Shown: piece after piece, positions 44,105 to 53,124 of the stretch
How the letters are laid out: the number at the start of each line of letters is the position of its first letter
Position numbering within the stretch: position 1 is the first letter of the stretch
Origin: Alphaproteobacteria bacterium
GTDB lineage: Bacteria > Pseudomonadota > Alphaproteobacteria > UBA1280 > UBA6503
Assembly (NCBI GenBank): GCA_021774615.1
Contig: JAJFIW010000013.1
Location: forward strand, 1-55,462
Direction: 5' to 3'
Length of the DNA: 55,462 nucleotides
Notes under the pieces: model-generated
Database searches by the model: none
What the model was told of the DNA's origin: nothing
What the model saw: only the letters and a program-made list of their open reading frames with translations
Translations under genes and position numbers: made by a program

Positions 44105-44401
44105 TTAAGAAGTTTTCTTAGTTGTTGTTTTCTTTTTAACTGTTTTTTTGGCTACAGTCTTTTTAGCAGTTGGCTTTTTTTTGGTAATAGTTTTAGCTAC
44201 CTTTGGTGCATCATCAACTTTAGAAGTAGATGTTACAGATGAAGATGTAATATCTTCGTTACCTGACCCAGACATCCCTTTTTTAAATAAGGAAATACCT
44301 CGTCCTAATTCGCCCATAATACCGGGGAGCTTACCAGCGCCAAACAGTACAAGTACAACCAATAAAATAATAATTAGTTCTGACAGCCCTAAACCAAACA
44401 T
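44105..44401 (-). CDS. tatA: Sec-independent translocase protein TatA with lysine-rich tail
   Basis: The pore-forming subunit of the Tat translocase. The 98-residue protein has the short helix LSELIIILLVVLVLFGAGKLP and the amphipathic GRGISLFKKGM segment. The C-terminal 28 residues are a Lys/Thr/Ala-rich repeat with KKPTAKKTVAKK and KKKTTTKKTS. ATG at 44401 follows AAAGGAG. It opens the tatABC block. Confidence 0.93.
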   Translation of the reverse strand: MFGLGLSELIIILLVVLVLFGAGKLPGIMGELGRGISLFKKGMSGSGNEDITSSSVTSTSKVDDAPKVAKTITKKKPTAKKTVAKKTVKKKTTTKKTS

Positions 44402-44428
44402 TTTGTATTCTCCTTTATAATAATTTTT

Positions 44429-45220
44429 CTATGATAGCTCTTCGTAAAAAACATCATTCCACCTTACATAGCCCGACAACAAATAACGCGCAAGCCCCAA
44501 TACTTCATATAATGCTGCATAATTATCGCTAGCACCTTGCATTGTTGGCAAAAAGTCAGCAAAGCCTAGTTTGCCACGGTTAATAGTAAATACAGGTATT
44601 GGCATAGGGTCAAGCCCCCTTGCCCTAAATGAGGCCAACGTCCGAAGCATATGTAACTCGGAAGTAACCAATAAAATTGTATGTGCGTTACGGTCGCGTA
44701 CTAAGCGGGCAATTTCTTGTGCGCTTTCGTATGTGTTTAATGCATTTTCTTCAAGGATTGTTGGAGTTATCTGTGCCTTATGGCGGTTAATAATATCGCT
44801 AACAACCTTTGCTTCAGACGGGTATTGCACCCCTTTAGTCTTACCACCAGAAATTATAATCGGCACTCGTGAGCCAACCCTAGCCTGAACTTCGTAAGCA
44901 ACCATTGCTCGCTGGTACGAGCTAGCAGACGGCAACCAACCAGCATGACCAACATAAGACATACCACCAGTAAGCACTACAATTAAATCAGCACTCTCAG
45001 GGTCTGTAATTGTAGAAGGAGCTTTAATACTAGAAATTAATGCCGTCGAAAGAATTCTGCCCATTGCTGGTGTTGAAAACATCCACCCTATTAACACACT
45101 AAGAAACAACCACCCCCATGCTACCTTTTGGTTTTTACGCCAAAAATATAACGCCAATATACCAGGCCAAATAGCTAGCCCCGGAGGCGTCAATAATAAA
45201 AGGAGGATATCTTTAAGCAA
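44429..45220 (-). CDS. ElyC/YdcF family (DUF218) envelope protein
   Basis: A 263-residue protein with two N-terminal spans (about 7-22 and 34-52) and a periplasmic DUF218 domain: ADLIVVLTGG, VPIIISGGKTKG, EENALNTYESA and ILLVTSELHMLRT. ElyC in E. coli affects envelope and lipid-carrier metabolism; the precise activity here is unknown. The start is TTG at 45220, with no better ATG in frame. It sits between the M50 protease gene (15-base gap) and tatA, where scpA/scpB are often found in related genomes. Confidence 0.85.
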   Translation of the reverse strand: MLKDILLLLLTPPGLAIWPGILALYFWRKNQKVAWGWLFLSVLIGWMFSTPAMGRILSTALISSIKAPSTITDPESADLIVVLTGGMSYVGHAGWLPSASSYQRAMVAYEVQARVGSRVPIIISGGKTKGVQYPSEAKVVSDIINRHKAQITPTILEENALNTYESAQEIARLVRDRNAHTILLVTSELHMLRTLASFRARGLDPMPIPVFTINRGKLGFADFLPTMQGASDNYAALYEVLGLARYLLSGYVRWNDVFYEELS

Positions 45221-45235
45221 AGGTGGTTTCCGTTT

Positions 45236-45919
45236 TTATATATTATTAAGCAACATAAACAGATTAATTGGTGATACCAAATTAAGCAACGAAATACTCA
45301 TGTTCAATACTGGCATTAGTACGCTCCATAGCAAGCCACTAAAAGCTAACAATAAAACAACAACTATCCCATAGCGCTCTAACCTACTGTAATGATAGGA
45401 ATATTTAATAGGCAACAAAGCATTAAGAACTCTCCCCCCATCTAGCGGCAACAAGGGTAATAAATTAAACAACATTAATATTAAATTAATAACTATTGAT
45501 GCACCCGCCATTTTAATTAATGGTATCTGCACACTTTCTGGTGCTAGGTTAGCTAACCATAAAACACCAACCGACACAAAAGCTAAAAATAGGTTAGCAA
45601 AAGGCCCTGCTAGTGCTACAAAAACAGTATCCCATTTTATGTTTTTTAGCCGTCCAAAATTAACTGGTACAGGTTTAGCGTAACCAAGAACAAAACCACT
45701 TAGTACGAACATTAGCAATGGTAATAATACCGTACCAAATGGGTCAATATGTTTAAAGGGGTTTAGGGTTACACGCCCCAGCATCCAAGCAGTGCTGTCG
45801 CCACGGAGGTGTGCCGCATAACCATGAGCAGCTTCATGTAAAGTAATAGCAAGAAGAACAGGAATGGCCCAAATAGCGATTTTCTGTAGGAATACCGCTA
45901 TGTCAAACGCTTCACTCAT
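45236..45919 (-). CDS. Site-2-protease-like zinc metalloprotease (M50 family)
   Basis: A 227-residue intramembrane peptidase. HEAAH at residues 28-32 gives the zinc-binding HExxH motif in the first span, and LLPLDGGRVLNALLP supplies the third ligand (Asp) in a later one. There is no PDZ domain, as in the minimal FtsH/YwhC-like S2P group. Its ATG overlaps the nagZ stop (ATGA). Substrates cannot be predicted; no anti-sigma factor is visible in the window. Confidence 0.9.
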   Translation of the reverse strand: MSEAFDIAVFLQKIAIWAIPVLLAITLHEAAHGYAAHLRGDSTAWMLGRVTLNPFKHIDPFGTVLLPLLMFVLSGFVLGYAKPVPVNFGRLKNIKWDTVFVALAGPFANLFLAFVSVGVLWLANLAPESVQIPLIKMAGASIVINLILMLFNLLPLLPLDGGRVLNALLPIKYSYHYSRLERYGIVVVLLLAFSGLLWSVLMPVLNMSISLLNLVSPINLFMLLNNI

Positions 45920-46953
45920 GCAGCTAAAATCTCATCAAGTTCGTGCTGCAGTTCTATAAATTGCAATTTATCTCGCTTTGGTAAGTCTGGTAGGTTTTCG
46001 ATTTTTTCTCGAGCAGAGTCTGACAAACAAATACTATCATCTAAGCCCATTAATTCTGACCAGAAATCTGCACTAAATTTTCCATCTATAGAAGTACTAC
46101 CACAGATAACTAAATCGCAACCAGCATCAACAGAGTCTTTAATCCGTTCGTTCAGCGTGCCATCAAGAGCTTGCATAAACATGTCATCAGCAATAATAAG
46201 ACCATTCATACCTAGGTGCTCACGAATCCAATTTTTGATAACAATTCTTGATGTTGTCGCGCAGTTAACCTCGTCAAGGGCTGTATATTTAACATGTGCC
46301 GTCATCAGGAATGGGCTTTGCTGGTTCGCAATAAATGGTGCAAAATCTTGTTCTAATGTTTCAACACCAGCGGTAACTACTGGTAATTCTTTGTGGGAAT
46401 CTACCATAGCTCTACCATGCCCTGGCACATGTTTTATCACTGGCCATACACCACCAGCCATTAAACCTTTAATGGTTGCAGCAACCAAAGCTGAAACAAC
46501 TTCTGGCGATGAGCTAAAAGCTCTGTCACCGATAATATCATCTGCATCTTCAACAAGAATATCAGCCACAGGAGAGCAATTTGCAGTAATTCCATAGCTG
46601 CGTAATTGGCGGGCAATAAGATAAGCATTTAGTTCTGCTGCTCGCATTCCTTTTTGTGGTGATTTTTCATAGATTTCGCCAAAAGTACGAGGTGCTGCAC
46701 CAATATAATCGTCCCACAAAATACGGTTAACTCGTCCACCTTCTTGGTCAATAAAAATTAGCGGTTTAGATAAAGGAGAAAGCGCAATAAGTTCATCACA
46801 CAGAGCTTTTAGTTGCTCGGCATCTTTACAATTACGTTTAAATAAAATGAACCCAACAGGCGATAATCTAGCAATCAATTCGCGTGTTTTATCATCAATT
46901 TCATAGCCATCAAACCCTAAAATTATTGGGCTTATTTTTTTAGAGCTTAACAT
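45916..46953 (-). CDS. nagZ: Beta-N-acetylhexosaminidase NagZ
   Basis: A family 3 glycosidase that removes GlcNAc from muropeptides in peptidoglycan recycling. The 345-residue protein shows FIDQEGGRVNRI, KHVPGHGRAMVDSHKELP (the His/Asp loop that acts as acid/base) and the nucleophile region LIIADDMFMQAL. No signal peptide, so cytoplasmic. It overlaps the SPOR gene by 14 bases and the M50 gene by 4. Confidence 0.95.
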   Translation of the reverse strand: MLSSKKISPIILGFDGYEIDDKTRELIARLSPVGFILFKRNCKDAEQLKALCDELIALSPLSKPLIFIDQEGGRVNRILWDDYIGAAPRTFGEIYEKSPQKGMRAAELNAYLIARQLRSYGITANCSPVADILVEDADDIIGDRAFSSSPEVVSALVAATIKGLMAGGVWPVIKHVPGHGRAMVDSHKELPVVTAGVETLEQDFAPFIANQQSPFLMTAHVKYTALDEVNCATTSRIVIKNWIREHLGMNGLIIADDMFMQALDGTLNERIKDSVDAGCDLVICGSTSIDGKFSADFWSELMGLDDSICLSDSAREKIENLPDLPKRDKLQFIELQHELDEILAA

Positions 46954-47704
46954 TTAAACACCCTTGCGAACGTTGTTTAAAAGCAAGGCATAAATTTCTG
47001 GCTGCTTCCTTGTTTTCAAGGCCAATAAACACAACACGGTAGAAAGTCCCCTTTTTCAGTTCAGCACGACGAACTACAGGTGTTAGCCCTTCAAGGATAT
47101 CTTTATATTTACTACGTAAAATTTCTACACCTTTTTCAGCATCGGTAGCGCTACGGAAAGAACCCAGCTGCACCCCCCAGCCTGTTCCAGTTGTTGCAAT
47201 AGTAGAAGCTGGAGTCGCAGAGGTTGTTAGTTGGGGCTTAGCTTCTTCTGCCTTTACAATTTTCTCAACAGGTTTTACTGGTGCAGTAGTAGTTACTATA
47301 GGATCTGCTTTCTCTTCAACTACTTTTTCTTTAACAACTACAGGTTTTTCTGTTTTTTCAGGCTCTATAGCAACGGTGGTAGGCTCTGCTACAGGAGCAG
47401 CTTTTTCTACTTTAGGTGTGCCAGCATCATCGCTAGCTGCACCTGCAAGGAGGTCAAACACTTGTTTGTCTTGATGAGGAACTTCCATCCCGCCATTTGG
47501 CGATGCAAGACGCTCTTTAATAGGGAATTTAGGCGCAAGAACTAGCGCTGGTTTAACATTTTCTATATTAAGATTATCCCGCTGCGACGCTGCATACCAA
47601 ATAATACCGATAAAACCCGACACAACCACAACCAAGGCGACCTTTTTTATCCACGCTAATGGGGGTTGAACTGTATATGTATTTCTTGTGTTCTGGCCAA
47701 ACAT
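46940..47704 (-). CDS. SPOR domain membrane protein
   Basis: A 254-residue single-span protein (span about 22-42) with a long linker rich in Val, Glu, Lys and Pro (about 90-170) and a C-terminal SPOR domain (about 175-252; GWGVQLGSFRSATDAEKG, YRVVFIGLENKEAA). SPOR domains bind denuded septal peptidoglycan, so a division-site role is likely. In relatives this gene follows argS; here argS is absent and the next gene is divergent erpA. A run of AGGAG-like bases on the plus strand at 47450 is coding sequence and not a start site. Confidence 0.85.
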   Translation of the reverse strand: MFGQNTRNTYTVQPPLAWIKKVALVVVVSGFIGIIWYAASQRDNLNIENVKPALVLAPKFPIKERLASPNGGMEVPHQDKQVFDLLAGAASDDAGTPKVEKAAPVAEPTTVAIEPEKTEKPVVVKEKVVEEKADPIVTTTAPVKPVEKIVKAEEAKPQLTTSATPASTIATTGTGWGVQLGSFRSATDAEKGVEILRSKYKDILEGLTPVVRRAELKKGTFYRVVFIGLENKEAARNLCLAFKQRSQGCLNVKL

Positions 47705-47824
47705 CTACTTTATCCTTTTATTATAGAAATGTTACATGTAATTAATACATTCAAAAGTAAGATTTTTCAATAACCTTATGCAATTCTTCTTGAAATAACT
47801 GCAACTTTCATAGAAAGTAAGTTT

Positions 47825-48217
47825 ATGGTAAAAATTACATTTGACGATAGCCCCATTCCCACACCCGAAATGGCAGATACTGCTGGTAGCGGTAGTGTGG
47901 AGCTAAGTTCAGCAGCAGCAGCCCGCATTGCAGAAATTTTAAAGAAAAAAGAGACTCCCAACTCTTACCTACGGGTACGAGTTGATGGTGGAGGATGCAA
48001 CGGCTATAGCTACAAATTCCTATTTGAAGAAACTGCAAAAGATGGCGACATAAAAATCGAAAAAGATGGGGTAACCGTAATTGTAGATACTACTAGCTAC
48101 AACTACCTACAAGGATCGATTATAGACTATGTAGAAACCCTAGAAGCATCACAATTCGTAATCAACAACCCCAACGCCAAAAGCCAGTGTGGGTGTGGTA
48201 GCTCGTTTAGCTTGTAA
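47825..48217 (+). CDS. erpA: Iron-sulfur cluster insertion protein (ErpA/HesB/IscA family)
   Basis: An A-type carrier that delivers iron-sulfur clusters to target proteins. The three conserved cysteines are present: Cys58 in GGGCNGYSYKF and Cys122 and Cys124 in QCGCGSSFSL. It has 130 residues with an N-terminal extension of about 20 residues beyond the core. Divergent from the SPOR gene and convergent with valS, 4 bases apart. Confidence 0.94.
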   Translation: MVKITFDDSPIPTPEMADTAGSGSVELSSAAAARIAEILKKKETPNSYLRVRVDGGGCNGYSYKFLFEETAKDGDIKIEKDGVTVIVDTTSYNYLQGSIIDYVETLEASQFVINNPNAKSQCGCGSSFSL

Positions 48218-48221
48218 AAAA

Positions 48222-50849
48222 CTACGCGTGTGACTGGTAAACAGAACGCAGCTTCTCTAAATCTCCAATAAGAGCAGTCTTGCGGTTTTGTTGCTCGGCA
48301 ACTACAGCTTCGGGTGCTCTGGCAATAAAGTTCTTATTACCTAGCATACCGTCTATTTTTTGTAGTTCTGCCTCAAATTTAGCAATTTCTTTAGCAATTC
48401 GTTCTTTTTCAGCAGCAAAATCTACAACGCCTTCTAGTGGCAATATAATTTCTACACCGTGCGCTACTGCAACTACATCAGTTTTTGATATTTCAGCATT
48501 ATGAACACTAAACCCAGAAACTTTTGTGAGGAACGTAATAAATTGTTCGTAATCTTTTATGTTTTTGATTGCCTCATCATTACCCCGTACTGTAGCGGTA
48601 ATGTCGCTTTTTGGTGGCACATTATTTTCGCTCCGAGCATTCCTAATAGCGGTTACAACATCTGCAACTAAATTAAATGTTTTTTCTGCTGCTGCATCTT
48701 TCGGGTAGTCTTTTGCTACCAACCACGGCGCAAGCATAATGGTTTGCCCTGCACTATCACGAGAGTTTTCGGTAAGTTTTAGCCAAATTTCCTCGGTAAT
48801 AAATGGCATCATCGGGTGCATTAAGCGCATTAGACGCTCGAGGATAAAGCCCATTGTTTTTAGCGTTTCAGCTTTTATTTGTTCGTCATCACCGTAAATA
48901 AGAGGTTTTGTTAGCTCTAAATACCAGTCGCAGTAGACACTCCATGTAAATTGGTACAACTGGTTACCCACTTCGTTAAAGCGGAAGTCGTCCATTGCCA
49001 AGTCAACATTTTTAACCACTTGCCCAAACTGGCTAATAATTGACTTATTAAAAGGGTGGGTTGCATCTGTAGCTTTAAATGATGGGTCATAAACAGCGCC
49101 ATTCATCATTGCAAAGCGGGTAGCATTCCAAATTTTTGTGCAGAAATTACGGCTTTGCTCTACAACTTGGTCGCCAAGGCGAATATCTTGCCCTACTGCT
49201 GCTTGGCTTGCTAAAGAGTAGCGTAGTGCATCAGTACCGTATTTATCAATCATCATCAGCGGGTCAATAACATTGCCTTTTGATTTAGACATTTTCTGCC
49301 CATGTTCATCAAGAACCATGGCATGGGTATAAATAATTTTAAATGGTACTTTATCTGTAAACTCTAGCCCCATCATCATCATCCGAATAATCCAGAAAAA
49401 TAGAATATCTCGCCCTGTCATGATTACAGCTTGAGGGTAGAATTGCTCCATATCGGTGGTTTTTTCAGGCCAGCCTAATGGGGCAAATGCCCATAACCCA
49501 GACGAGAACCAAGTATCAAGAATATCAGGGTCTTGTGTCCACCCCTCACCGTTTGGAGCCTCTTCGCCTACATAAATTTCGCCATTGGTATGGTGCCACG
49601 CAGGAATACGATGCCCCCACCACAACTGCCTAGAAATACACCAGTCTTGGATATTTTCTAGCCAATGATGATAAATCTTCTCATCACTTTTATTAATAAA
49701 CTTAACCTCGCCATCTTTAGCGGCTTTAAGGCATTTCTCAGCCAATGGTTTGCCTTTGATATACCATTGTTGAGTTAAAAATGGCTCGAGGATAGTGTCA
49801 TTACGCTCGGCATGGCCCACATTATGAGTATGGTCTTCTATTTTTTCTAATAGTCCTAAACCTTTAAAGTCCTCAACTATTTTGTTGCGTGCCTCAAAAC
49901 GGTCAAGCCCTCGATAAGCTTCTGGAGCATTGTCATTAATAGTTGCAGTTTTAGTTAGAATATTTATTTCGGGTAAGTCGTGGCGTTTACCAACCTCAAA
50001 GTCATTTACGTCATGTGCTGGGGTAATTTTTACTACTCCCGAGCCAAACTCAGGCTCAACGTAAGAGTCTGCAATTACTGGTATTTTTCTGTCTGTTAAT
50101 GGTAAATCAATAGTTTTACCAACTAAATGCTTATAGCGTTCATCATCAGGGTGTACAGCCACAGCACTGTCGCCAAGCATAGTTTCAGGGCGAGTTGTTG
50201 CTACAACTACATGCCCACTACCATCGCTAAGCGGGTACTTCATATGCCATAAATGGCTGTTAACTTCTTTATACACAACCTCAAGGTCAGATACAGCTGT
50301 CTGCATCATAGGGTCCCAGTTTACAAGCCTTGTGCCACGGTAAATAAGGTCACGTTTATAAAGCTCAACAAAAACTTTTTTAACTGCTTTAGACATACCG
50401 TCGTCCATGGTAAACCGCTCACGCTGCCATGCACACGAAATGCCCAGTCTACGCATTTGCCCAGTAATAATACCGTGGGAATGGTCTTTCCATTTCCATG
50501 CACGTTTCATAAATTCTTCACGCCCTAGTTTAAAACGGTCGGTACCTTCTTCTTTAAACTGGCGGTCTAGCACCACGTGTACCGCAATACTTGCGTGGTC
50601 TACGCCTGGTTGATACATAGCATTTTTGCCTTGCATCCGTGCGCGGCGCACCATCATATCAGGCAAAGTATTATCCAAAGCATGCCCCACATGGAGAGTA
50701 CCCGTTACATTTGGAGGTGGCATCATGATGGCATAAGGCTCTTTTTTACAGCCTTCTGTGCTTAAATCAGGCTCAAACCAGCCATTTTCTTCCCAACGTT
50801 TATATAGGTCTTGTTCTACGGTTTGTGGAGTATAGTTTTTCTCAAGCAT
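48222..50849 (-). CDS. valS: Valyl-tRNA synthetase
   Basis: Charges tRNA-Val and edits threonine. The 875-residue class I synthetase has HVGH at 53-56 ([15 protein letters not shown]), KMSKSKGNV near residue 530, the editing domain with [11 protein letters not shown], and a C-terminal coiled coil ([19 protein letters not shown] within that segment). Length is typical for the alphaproteobacterial form. popZ lies 54 bases upstream, a linkage known in Caulobacter relatives. Confidence 0.97.
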   Translation of the reverse strand: MLEKNYTPQTVEQDLYKRWEENGWFEPDLSTEGCKKEPYAIMMPPPNVTGTLHVGHALDNTLPDMMVRRARMQGKNAMYQPGVDHASIAVHVVLDRQFKEEGTDRFKLGREEFMKRAWKWKDHSHGIITGQMRRLGISCAWQRERFTMDDGMSKAVKKVFVELYKRDLIYRGTRLVNWDPMMQTAVSDLEVVYKEVNSHLWHMKYPLSDGSGHVVVATTRPETMLGDSAVAVHPDDERYKHLVGKTIDLPLTDRKIPVIADSYVEPEFGSGVVKITPAHDVNDFEVGKRHDLPEINILTKTATINDNAPEAYRGLDRFEARNKIVEDFKGLGLLEKIEDHTHNVGHAERNDTILEPFLTQQWYIKGKPLAEKCLKAAKDGEVKFINKSDEKIYHHWLENIQDWCISRQLWWGHRIPAWHHTNGEIYVGEEAPNGEGWTQDPDILDTWFSSGLWAFAPLGWPEKTTDMEQFYPQAVIMTGRDILFFWIIRMMMMGLEFTDKVPFKIIYTHAMVLDEHGQKMSKSKGNVIDPLMMIDKYGTDALRYSLASQAAVGQDIRLGDQVVEQSRNFCTKIWNATRFAMMNGAVYDPSFKATDATHPFNKSIISQFGQVVKNVDLAMDDFRFNEVGNQLYQFTWSVYCDWYLELTKPLIYGDDEQIKAETLKTMGFILERLMRLMHPMMPFITEEIWLKLTENSRDSAGQTIMLAPWLVAKDYPKDAAAEKTFNLVADVVTAIRNARSENNVPPKSDITATVRGNDEAIKNIKDYEQFITFLTKVSGFSVHNAEISKTDVVAVAHGVEIILPLEGVVDFAAEKERIAKEIAKFEAELQKIDGMLGNKNFIARAPEAVVAEQQNRKTALIGDLEKLRSVYQSHA

Positions 50850-50903
50850 GGCTCTAGGATTATCTCATCTTAAATTTGAAGTACTGGATAGATATATAAA
50901 ATT

Positions 50904-51791
50904 CTATCTTTTGTCAACAAGACGGCTTAATTCCTCACGGACTAAACGCTCGACTATGTCGTGCAAGTTTTGCCCAACCCAGTCTTTAACTAGTGGGCGC
51001 AGAGCTTCGGCCAATACTTCTACAGGGAAAGCTAGCTGCAAACCTTTAGCAGATGGCATAGCGTTTAAATATACAGGCTCTGTAGCCGCAGCTGGAGTTT
51101 CACTAACAGCAGCAGGTGCTGGTGCAGCAGCAGGTGCTGGTATAGGTGTTGGTGCTACAGGCTCTGGTGTTTCTTCAACAGCAGGCTTTTCTATAGCAAC
51201 TTCGGCAGGTTCTGCGGGTTGTTCAGTAGCAACATCAACCACAGGCTCTTCAGCAGCAGCCATAGGTTCAGCTGCTGGCTGCGCCATATCGCCTTCAGCG
51301 CTATATTCATCACGGGCAGCAGTAACATCTTCTTCTTTTGCTGGCTCTTGGGCACCTGTTTCGGCAAAAGCGTTAATATCTACTAAGTCGTCTTCCACCT
51401 GATGGGTAACAGGGTTAGCTGCTTCATCAGCCTCTACAACCTCTGTTAGCTCTAGAACATCTTCTTCTTCAGCAGCAGCAGGAGCAGCACCCTCTGCCAT
51501 TAAAGCATCAACATCAACCTCACCACTATCTACAGCAGGTGCTGCTTCAGGTTCAGGAGCAGGGGTACCTTCAGCCATTAGTGCGTCAATATCAACATTG
51601 CTATCATCAGCCACAGGTTCAGGAGCTGGCTCTGGCTCTGGCTTTGCCTTATTTGCAGCTGCACCAGACATCAGTGCATCAATATCAGTTTCGTCAACAG
51701 AGGAAGCAGATGCTGTGCCATTAGCTTCTTCTTTTACGATATCGCGGATTGACGATAGGATTTCGTCCATTGAGGTGTTTTGTTCATTCAT
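50904..51791 (-). CDS. popZ: Polar organizing protein PopZ (DUF2497)
   Basis: A self-assembling polar scaffold that anchors the chromosome origin and cell-cycle proteins. The N-terminal helix MNEQNTSMDEILSSIRDIV is the client-binding part, the middle is an acidic, Pro/Ala-rich disordered linker (about 30-245), and the C-terminus (LRPLVKDWVGQNLHDIVERL) is the oligomerisation module. ATG at 51791 gives the normal N-terminus; the TTG at 51809 would add six residues. The linker carries three copies of a D(I/V)DALM motif. At 295 residues it is longer than Caulobacter PopZ (about 177). It precedes valS. Confidence 0.93.
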   Translation of the reverse strand: MNEQNTSMDEILSSIRDIVKEEANGTASASSVDETDIDALMSGAAANKAKPEPEPAPEPVADDSNVDIDALMAEGTPAPEPEAAPAVDSGEVDVDALMAEGAAPAAAEEEDVLELTEVVEADEAANPVTHQVEDDLVDINAFAETGAQEPAKEEDVTAARDEYSAEGDMAQPAAEPMAAAEEPVVDVATEQPAEPAEVAIEKPAVEETPEPVAPTPIPAPAAAPAPAAVSETPAAATEPVYLNAMPSAKGLQLAFPVEVLAEALRPLVKDWVGQNLHDIVERLVREELSRLVDKR

Positions 51792-51977
51792 CCCGAAGCT
51801 GACTTTCAATTAGTTACGTAAAATTGCTAAGCAAAAACAATACAATAAATTTTCTGCACCCCCATTATGGCTTTTTTTTACGTTTTTTCTAGTACATTAT
51901 CGCCAAAGTAGTAAATTAAAGGTTATAATGTGTGGTTCTTAGATGACACTATAGTAATTTTATTAGGATATATAAAA

Positions 51978-53075
51978 ATGGAAAAGCCCAAACACATTAG
52001 CTTTGAAGAAATGATCGAAGATGCAGGCGAACCGCTACCTCGAGTAGAAGCAAAAGAAGCTGCAGCTATGCTTTTGAGTGATGAAATCACCGAATATGAC
52101 CGTAAGCTAATCACAAGTACTGTAGCAGAGCTAGTACATACAGCACGAATGTTCAAAGAAATTCGTAACCGCCCTAAAATTACTATTTTTGGCTCAGCAC
52201 GTACAAAACCTGACCACCCTGACTATATTACCTGTAAAGACTTTGCAAAGAAACTTGCACAACTTGGCTACATGGTAATCACAGGTGCAGGCCCAGGTAT
52301 TATGGCAGCAGGCCACGAAGGTGCTGGCCCTGAAAACTCAATTGGGGTTAATATCTCACTACCATTCGAGCAATCGGTAAACGAATTTATTGCAAAAAGC
52401 AAATACCTTATAACTTACCGCTACTTCTTTAGCCGCAAGCTAACTTTTGTACGCGAGTCTGACGCTGTGGTTATTTGCCCTGGTGGTTTTGGCTCAATGG
52501 ACGAAGCTTTTGAAGTGCTGACTCTTATCCAAACAGGTAGAGCCATGCCTGTTCCGTTTGTATTATTAGAGCATGAGGGCAGCAATTATTGGGCAGAATG
52601 GATAGAATATGTTGAAAAAGCCCTACTAGAAGGTAGCCACATTAGCCCTGATGATATGTATTTATTCCGCCGCTTTGACGATATTGACGAAGCTGTAGAT
52701 TATATCCATAACTTCTACCGCCGTTACCATTCTCTACGTTATATTGGCGACAAGGTAGTTATTCGTCTTAATACCCATATGCCGAAAAAACTATTGGCTA
52801 AACTAGAGGAAGAATACGCCGATTTCCTTGGTGATTTTGGTATCCAAGAGAGCGAAGCACTTCCTGAGGAAAAAGATGAACCAGAATTAGCAAGCCTACC
52901 GCGCTTAGTTATAAAAGCTAACCGTCATAAACCAGTAGGGCTATATTTGCTTATTCGCTCGCTAAACTGCGAAGTTTCAAGCTCATCAACTAGCCGTCAG
53001 AACAAACTAAACTTACTAGAAGAAAGAGCCCCTCGCCCAACCCGCGAGAAAGTTAGGGATATTCATAAGCAGTAA
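51978..53075 (+). CDS. LOG family protein (TIGR00730 type)
   Basis: A cytoplasmic nucleotide-binding protein of the Lonely Guy (LOG) family, some of which hydrolyse cytokinin riboside monophosphate or other nucleotide monophosphates. The characteristic FGSAR start of the fold, ITGAGPGIMAAGHEGA and CPGGFGSMDEAFEVL (variant of PGGxGTxxE) are present. The C-terminal extension beyond the LOG fold (about 250-365) is not recognised. ATG at 51978 has AGGA at 9 bases; a GTG at 51930 would add 16 mostly hydrophobic residues. Divergent from popZ. Confidence 0.85.
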   Translation: MEKPKHISFEEMIEDAGEPLPRVEAKEAAAMLLSDEITEYDRKLITSTVAELVHTARMFKEIRNRPKITIFGSARTKPDHPDYITCKDFAKKLAQLGYMVITGAGPGIMAAGHEGAGPENSIGVNISLPFEQSVNEFIAKSKYLITYRYFFSRKLTFVRESDAVVICPGGFGSMDEAFEVLTLIQTGRAMPVPFVLLEHEGSNYWAEWIEYVEKALLEGSHISPDDMYLFRRFDDIDEAVDYIHNFYRRYHSLRYIGDKVVIRLNTHMPKKLLAKLEEEYADFLGDFGIQESEALPEEKDEPELASLPRLVIKANRHKPVGLYLLIRSLNCEVSSSSTSRQNKLNLLEERAPRPTREKVRDIHKQ

Positions 53076-53093
53076 GGTTAATAAATACACTGG

Positions 53094-53122
53094 AAAAGCA
53101 CCTCTTTTGAGGTGCTTTTTTT
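53094..53122. terminator. Terminator between the LOG and TolC-like genes
   Basis: A perfect 11-bp stem, AAAAGCACCTC (53094-53104) and GAGGTGCTTTT (53109-53119), with a TTTT loop and a T run to 53122. It lies between two convergent genes and can serve both. Confidence 0.9.
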
Positions 53123-53124
53123 GT

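Noticed and set aside
50848-51402. 184-codon plus-strand frame rich in Gly/Ala/Ser opposite popZ
   Set aside because: The composition is the complement of the repetitive Ala/Pro/Glu PopZ linker; a shadow of a low-complexity gene.
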